Source of the DNA: Gambelia wislizenii
Lineage: Eukaryota; Chordata; Lepidosauria; Squamata; Crotaphytidae
Direction: 5' to 3'
Assembly: GCA_030847615.1 (NCBI GenBank)
Contig: JAUMIR010000005.1
Location: 213,760,645 to 213,824,644 of the forward strand
DNA length: 64,000 nt
Notes under the pieces: generated by a model
Databases searched by the model: none
The model's input: only the letters and a program-made list of their open reading frames with translations
Told to the model about the DNA's origin: nothing
Position numbers and translations under genes: made by a program
Part shown: one piece after another, positions 22,825 to 64,000 of the stretch
How positions within the stretch are numbered: position 1 is the first letter of the stretch
Layout: each line of letters opens with the position of its first letter

Positions 22825-23118
22825 GAACTTCTTTTATCTGTCCCCGAAAAAGCCCAGAAGGCTAGAGCCCCCCATCCCACCCCCGAACAGTGTGTTGACC
22901 TAAAATAGGAATTGAGTGAAGATTGTCTCATTCTCTGCTTTCTTCAGTCAGAACCTCTGCAGAATATGGCCTGGGTCATACAATGTTCCTGATCCAAAAA
23001 CAACAGTTTGTTGGCTGAGCTAACTGTTGGAAAAGATTCTCTTTTCTTCTTTCCCTTCTCTGCTCCATTTAACAGTAGGATTAAAAAAAAAACTTGCAGT
23101 GAGTAAATCGTGTAGTTA

Positions 23119-23352
23119 GGAGCCAGTGTGGTATAGTTGTTTGAGTGCTGGACTATGACTGTAGAGACCAAGATTGGAATTCCCTGCTTGGCCATGAAAA
23201 CCCACTGGGTGACCTTACATAAGTCACACTCTCTCAGCCTCAGAGGAGGGTCAGGGCAAACCTCTGAACAAATTCTGCCAAGAAAACCCTGTGATAGTTT
23301 CACCTTAGGGTTGCCTTAAGTCGGAAACAACTTGAAGGCACACAACAACAGT
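23119..23352 (+). mobile_element. tRNA-derived SINE, full length
   Basis: GGAGCCAGTGTGGTATAGTT head, CCCACTGGGTGACCTTACAT core, TCAGCCTCAGAGGAGGGTCA middle, and the tail TTGCCTTAAGTCGGAAACAA with CACACAACAACA. Confidence 0.9.
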
Positions 23353-23410
23353 GAGAATCTCAGTGTATTGAAGGTTTGGGTTGTGATTCTGTTCAAGGTT
23401 AAGGGTAGAG

Positions 23411-23785
23411 CAGTGGCTCTTAACCTTTTCTTTACCAGGGACCCCCTTTAAATATCTTTTCTTGCTGCAGACCCCCAAGACTTAAGATTTAAAACCCTAA
23501 CAATAATCATAATACCTAAATAATAATACTAGTAATAATAATACAATTACACCATCCATTAAATCTTTCCTCAGAGGCACTGGACGGGCAGGAAAGACTT
23601 TTCTTCTGCTTCTTCCTGCAAATTTGTGGCTGGAGCAGATTGAAGAGTACTATAATGCGCAGGCCAAGCCAGCCAGCCAGCCTTTGCCCTGGCTTCTGTC
23701 ACATGGGCTGAGTAGCCTTCAAGGACCCCCTGTGAGGACATCACAGCTTCTTGGAGGTCTGCAGACCACAGGTTAAGAATCACTG
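23411..23785. mobile_element. hAT MITE, copy 1
   Basis: Ends CAGTGGCTCTTAACC and GGTTAAGAATCACTG with an 8-bp target duplication, GGGTAGAG (23403-23410) and GGCTAGAG (23786-23793), 7 of 8 matching. The 8-bp duplication and CAGTGGTTCTTAACC-type ends identify hAT. Homologous copies at 38755 and 56865. Confidence 0.85.
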
Positions 23786-24231
23786 GGCTAGAGCATAATG
23801 TGCATTTTCTTGTACTTCATGACTCCGGTGAGAATCTCAGTGTTTTGAATTGAGTGAACCTACTCACAACTACAGCTTGTCACATCATGCTTTGGTGAAA
23901 AACTGCATGCTTTTTTTTTGCGGGGTGTTGGGTTCTGATATATTAGGCAGTGACAATAAAGTACTTCAATAGCACTGGGGCATATTTTTTTTTGGCCCTG
24001 GCTGCTTTTTGTTTATAAAAACTTGTACCTGAAATTTACAGAAAATGTTTTTAAACAGTTCAGGTGACAATGCTGCAGAATGGCTATGCTGTTCATTAAG
24101 GAATTCTGGAAGAAAAACATGCAGGCTGGCATCCTGTACTGCAGTTACAGACCTAGAGTTATGGATCTGTAACTGCTCCATATTCACTAATACTATGTAT
24201 TCACAATTGTAGCACTGTTGTCACAATCTTT

Positions 24232-24845
24232 GGCCCCGTCTATACGATTAAAAAAAAAATCCGTTTTGGGGGTAAAAAATACGAATAGGCAGTTGTGCAA
24301 ATACGTACGATCTGCCTACACAATTTTTTACCCCCTAAACTCTGTATGACCACCCCTTGCCCAGCTGGCTGTAGCGAGTGATCCAAGTGGCGGTTTAAAA
24401 TCTCCCACTGCTTTTTAAAAATTATTATTTAAAAAGGTGCCTGTTACGCGGACATTCGGTTTTCCATATTTACAAAAACAAAAGGGAATAAATGTAAAAT
24501 TCACGGACTTACCGGACTCTCGCTTAGCCGGCAATCCAACATGGCGGCTGCTCCCAATTCCCCTCTTTGTTAGCCCCACCCCCTGTGCTTGGCCAGTCAA
24601 TCAAATCAGATTACACTGCCTGTTCGTGTGTGTGTGAACGGGGAGTACAGATGATCAATCATTCGAACAGCTGTACAGATTTTAGCTTGAGATCCGTTAA
24701 TCCTCCCAAATGCTGAATCCACATAGTTTACAGGGGATTTGCTAGCCACCCTTCCAAAAGACACGTATGCATCCGAACGGCCGTGTGTATGGATGATTGA
24801 TCTTTCGAACACTGTACGTATTTTTTTTTACCGTGTAGACAGGCC
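24232..24845. mobile_element. MITE with GTCTATAC ends, subfamily 1, copy 2
   Basis: Ends GGCCCCGTCTATACG and CGTGTAGACAGGCC. It shares the interior with 6358-6963, including ACTTACCGGACTCTCGC, AATCCAACATGGCGGCTGC and repeated CGAAC/GTTCG motifs near the right end. It has no open frame of note and lies between the two genes. Confidence 0.78.
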
Positions 24846-24867
24846 CTCTGATGCTCCCAAACCTCCC

Positions 24868-25106
24868 TTAACAGCCAGCAGCTGCACTGAGCAATGGAGG
24901 TTTGTTCTGCCTATTGACGTGCAGCAGGATGATGTTTTCAGCCCCCTCCCACCAGTGAGCGAGGCTACAACTAGGAATTGTGATAGAAGTCCTGCTTCTG
25001 ATTGTTACAACCTCTCTCACTGGTGGAAGGTGGCTAGAAACATCATTCTGCTCTGTGCAATCAGCAGCACAATAGACCTCCACTCTTTGTGGCCAACAGC
25101 TCTTAA
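24868..25106. repeat. Long imperfect inverted repeat, probable MITE
   Basis: Left-arm motifs ATGGAGGTTTGTT, GGATGATGTTTTCAGCC and CACCAGTGAG face TCACTGGTGG, TAGAAACATCATTC and AATAGACCTCCA in the right arm. Arms are about 85 bp. It abuts the preceding MITE and ends about 120 bp from the inferred CDK17 cleavage site. Confidence 0.6.
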
Positions 25107-25224
25107 GGTAATTCGTGTGTGTGTGTGTGTGTCAGGCCAGGAGATGCTATGTAGTTACGCATTCACCTCTAAGTAGGGGATGTAGGATCTCAGCCACAGT
25201 TTTTCTAGCGGATAAGGATTAATA

Positions 25225-27190
25225 TAAATTTTTCAAGCCATACTTTATTCAGATGAGACTTCTGAATCAGGAAGTTTAGATTTGAATGGTCCCTACAAAC
25301 CTGAACTATACATGGTGGATGCCCAATCTAACAAACCATAGTCTGAACCAAGCCTATCAGTCCTTCAAAAAAGGACCGAGATGGAGTATTCCTTGCTAGA
25401 TAGAGATGATCACCATATGCAAACTAGTTCCTGCACAAAGACTTGACTAGCTTACATATAACTCAGAATTCTGGCAGTTATAAAATGTCCAAACACAAAC
25501 CAGGATTTCCATAATATTTATACTTTCAAAAGTACAATATTAATACAGGTCCATCAGTTAGAAATAACAGCAGTTTGTTAGCTCTATGGGGCTTCTTTCA
25601 AGGTAAAACCAGCTCACAAATGCTGAAAAGCAGCAGTGGTCCAAATATCACCATTACATACTAATTTGTCATCTTTTTCAGAAAATTAAAAAAAATGTTC
25701 CCAAATTCAATTTACTAGTATCATGAAGCATTAATAAAACATCCCCAAACATGCCACAATCACTATTCACAAATAAAGTTAAAGAAACATACATTTCTTC
25801 CACTTAATACTGTTAAATAACAATAATAAACTACAAGATTTCCTGAACAGAAATGGTAGGACCCCTGAATGTTTTAACAGTGAACATCAGGAAAATAATA
25901 TTAAGTTATCTATGACTATTTTTCATGATATATCAGCCAAAGATTTACATAACCATTTCAAAATATACCAATAAAGATTTACAGCCTCTTGAAGATGCAC
26001 TAAACAATAGTTTCAAGAAAGGTAAACACAATTGCTTAAAAATACTGTTACTATCACCAGGAGGTACTTATGATGCTCACTGAGATGCATAAGCTTAGTA
26101 ACATGTTGACTAGCTCCAATAAACAGATAACACATAAGGTCTTTAAAGCCCTCTAAGTTCTCATGCTTTACAAAGTCTGCAGCACAGAATGATGCCTTCT
26201 TTACTATGGACTTGCAATCTTGCAGTGGAGGTTCCAGTGAATATGTAATCAGAGAACAAGCCATGAAAGCCTTGGAGTGGGGAAGCTGGGATTCACTGCT
26301 CCCATACTTTTGCTCTTTAGTCACTGGAATATCAAGAAAACATACCTTGTCTCCAAAACAACTCGGCAGAGAATGTGAATGTATACAAAATGTTCTTTGA
26401 AGAATATAGATTAGAAAAAGGGTACACAGGGAAGGTAGCTGCATTAGGAGTCACATGCATGCATTTCCTCCAAGAGAGCAAAGCCTGATAAATGTATAAG
26501 CCAATCCTCAGTAACATGGGACCCTGATTGCATGTGATGGAGGAAGCATTTTTCACATGTTTGAATCAACACCTCTGGACTAAGTGCTTTAAAAAGGTAT
26601 TCAGTAATATTTTAATTACTTTACATGTACTGTTAAATAAGAAGTTTACGGGCCAAGACCTTAAAGAGTGTTAAAGACAAATTTACCTATTTAACAGTCA
26701 AGAAAGCTTTTTTTTTACATTCCAAGAAACATTGCAGTTTTAAAAAAATAAGAAGATATAAAACTGCAGCAATAATTCATGAAGAGAAACAGAGGCATTC
26801 ACATATTATATAAAGCTACTGCAACTTCTGCAGGCATTCAATTGTTCTGTTAACTATACAGACAGTAGTTATTTAGCAGCAATGATTCCGCAATAAATAA
26901 TGCACTGTTTCTCAGTCCTGCATAAAAATTGCAGCTACTGTTAACATTAACCGTTGTAACCTACTGGCTCTAATGGCAGAAGAGACCTTAAAATTGACTG
27001 TACAAAAATTTGTCACACTGTGACAACAAATATAAAAACGTAACCAGCAGGTCTGAAATAAAAAGACTGCACTGTGAGGAGGACAGTGTAGACAAACAGA
27101 TTTCAAGTCCACCAAGGGAGGAATTGCCTTTCCGACTACAGTCCTTGATGGGTGAAGCCAGCACTGGGCTTGAACCTGTATTGCCAGGCC
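25225..27190 (-). other. CDK17: CDK17 3' untranslated region
   Basis: AT-rich sequence follows the stop and contains no clear transposon, in contrast to its surroundings, which is what a conserved 3' UTR looks like. The only AATAAA on this strand within it is at 25245-25250 (TTTATT on the plus strand). Cleavage is therefore inferred near 25225, giving a UTR of about 2 kb. Confidence 0.6.
25245..25250 (-). terminator. CDK17: CDK17 polyadenylation signal AATAAA
   Basis: Canonical AATAAA in the context CTGAATAAAGTATGG, about 1.94 kb after the CDK17 stop and the only canonical hexamer on that strand in the UTR. Confidence 0.6.
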
Positions 27191-62171
<34,981 letters not shown>

Positions 62172-64000
62172 CTGAAGAAGTAAACCACAACTGTTAGAGG
62201 GGCCTAGGCAACTCCAAAGTGTAGTAATTACAATAATATTTCAATAACTACAAACACTCATTTATAAAGAAGCAGCTTGTAACTAAAATTTATGCCACAG
62301 ATCAAGCAGTTTGCTATTGGACAAAATCTTTTAAAAACAGCCAAAGGTGGTTAGTTTTCCCCACATTAAAATGTGTTTTTTTTTTACTTTCTTACTTTTT
62401 AAAGGTGTCAAACAGTCAGCATCAGTGTATTTATGAGACTTACTAACAAGTTTGCTAGTTGATGTTCCACATGTAAGTGGGGTTTTTGTATACATAACCC
62501 AGCAATGCAATTCTTAACTGCCAGAAGAAGGAAGAAAAGCCAGGGAATACACAAACTGTTTAGGAGGCAGTAGCAAAGAAAGATTTGATGGAATCCGAGA
62601 CATTCAAGCAGAAAGCAAAAGGCAGAGGAAGATGCCAAAGAGGACAGAAAGAACCAGAACACAGAGCAGAGTAAGCATCAATGATATAGATGGATTTCAT
62701 GGGGCAGGAAAAAAGCATGAATTATTAAACACCAAGCAAAATGACCAAAAAGCCTGAGATAATTGCTCCAAGTTCCCAAACCCTCCTTACTATAGTAGCT
62801 GTGAAGTACATAATAAATCATGCTGACAGGCATTTAATTATTTGAGTCTTTCTCTATCTTTCTTTCTGCAGTATGCCGCCATGCAGGGGGGGGGGGAGAT
62901 GAGATGCCACATCCACATGCCATGATCATCAAGACCTCATAAAATTACAAATAAGAGGCGGGGAGGGGGGAAAGGAAGGGGAGGACTGTGCTTTCAGAGT
63001 CTGTAAATGTCAGTTTGATTGCCCAAATAATCCGTTATAGGTTAGACGAAAGTGATTTGTTTTCTTGTGTAAGTATCAGTCCGAATCAGCCATCTCACTG
63101 GCTTCAACAAGCATCAGGAAGACATTATGTCAGCAACAGCCACAAGCTGCTTGCTAATAAGCTACAGCACTGCTGATCAGTGAAGAGCACTTAATGTGGT
63201 TTGTTTGCTCATCATGCCACCCACTGTACAGTTTAATTTCCTGATAAGGTGACCCTAAAGGACTTACAAATAAACATAAAATTTACATACTATTTAACTG
63301 AATTTTTCAAATAACAAAAAACTGCCATACATATTCATGTCTGACACAGGTGCATATCTGACTATACTTGCATTATGTAAAGCTTTACTGCATCTGCTCC
63401 TCCCTCACAAACCCTTTCCCTCCCTGAAAACTGTATTACTACATTGGATTTTTTGTAAAATGACAGAACTGGAACACTTGCAGCCAAAGGGATACCTAGT
63501 TTGAAGAATGTTCAAACTGAATGTTTCTGAATAATAAGAACAATGTTCAGACCTTCCACAAAATGTTGCAGTGTGAAGTGCTGCTGTTCAGTATTCCACT
63601 CAATCAGCTAGCCAGCCACATGTTATTTTAGGATACTCCCTTCTATTTCTTTTCATACCTGGGTTTCCAAGCCCACCACACAGTCAGTCTGCATTCTGTG
63701 TCTACTGGGAACGTTCAGTCCACATTAGACTGTTGGAAAATAGGAAGGTTTTTCTCTTAAAGTTTTTCTCCCAAATTATTTCTACTACTTTTTAAAATCC
63801 TGGTTTCCACAAGGCTGCTCATACTTCTCATCTCAAGCAATGCTGATGCCATTTTAGCTACATAAAAGTGTTGGAAGAAACAGCAGCTTCTGCACTTGTT
63901 CTTGGTGCTCTCTTGTCCACTAGGGATGAGATGGCTTTATCCGATGAGCCCCTTAAAGCGTTCTTTTACTGGTATTAAAAAATCAATTTTTATGCCAGCA
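62172..64000 (-). other. CDK17 upstream intron, nothing recognised
   Basis: No sequence encoding the preceding CDK17 segment (ending in an RRISME-type motif in mammals) is found, so the next 5' exon lies beyond the window. A run of 13 Gs lies near 62886. Confidence 0.5.

Noticed and set aside
62172..64000. An additional CDK17 5' exon
   Set aside because: I looked on the minus strand for the segment expected before DLNKRLSLP and found no matching open segment with splice signals.

Overview
This is a vertebrate nuclear window, most likely from a squamate reptile (a lizard, possibly iguanian). The evidence is two spliced genes with vertebrate-type exons and long introns, plus a repeat load typical of squamates. 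That load includes tRNA-derived SINEs with CAACAACAAC tails, CR1 and RTE/BovB-type LINEs, a degenerate L1, hAT MITEs and many pogo/Tigger-like MITEs. Species cannot be fixed from the sequence alone.

Gene layout: two protein-coding genes converge tail to tail. On the plus strand are the last two coding exons of ELK3, an ETS-family ternary complex factor (5241-5363 and 17683-17781, separated by a 12.3-kb intron). On the minus strand are thirteen consecutive coding exons of CDK17, the PCTAIRE-2 kinase, between 62171 and 27191. They join without any frame error into 384 residues plus a stop, from just before the kinase domain to the C-terminus. The 5' exons of both genes lie outside the window. 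The ELK3-CDK17 neighbourhood is the same as in the human 12q23 region, which supports both assignments. About 5-7 kb separates the two 3' UTRs.

Everything else is intron or intergenic DNA filled with mobile elements. 1-5240 is ELK3 intron dominated by a 3.27-kb GC-rich element (1328-4592). 5364-17682 is ELK3 intron with SINEs, CR1, an L1 remnant and a MITE. 20060-25225 is intergenic. 27229-62045 is CDK17 introns with about 30 recognisable insertions, including a nested RTE/CR1/hAT cluster at 43552-45470. 62172-64000 is CDK17 intron with nothing recognised.

Most unusual content: a family of pogo-like MITEs (TA target site, CAGTTGTCCCTCC... termini, repeated ATTCGCGG motifs near the ends) with a GC-rich interior. 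At 1328-4592 the interior is 39 tandem units of 74 bp. Each unit carries a 13-bp perfect-stem hairpin and a G-quadruplex-type G-run block. A second locus (42938-43551) has the same 74-bp period with a different sequence whose stem is still palindromic. The kilobase-long open frames across the first array are a side effect of this composition, not genes. A second notable object is a 253-bp TA-flanked MITE with 59-bp perfect inverted arms, 75 bp downstream of a CDK17 splice donor (29181-29433).
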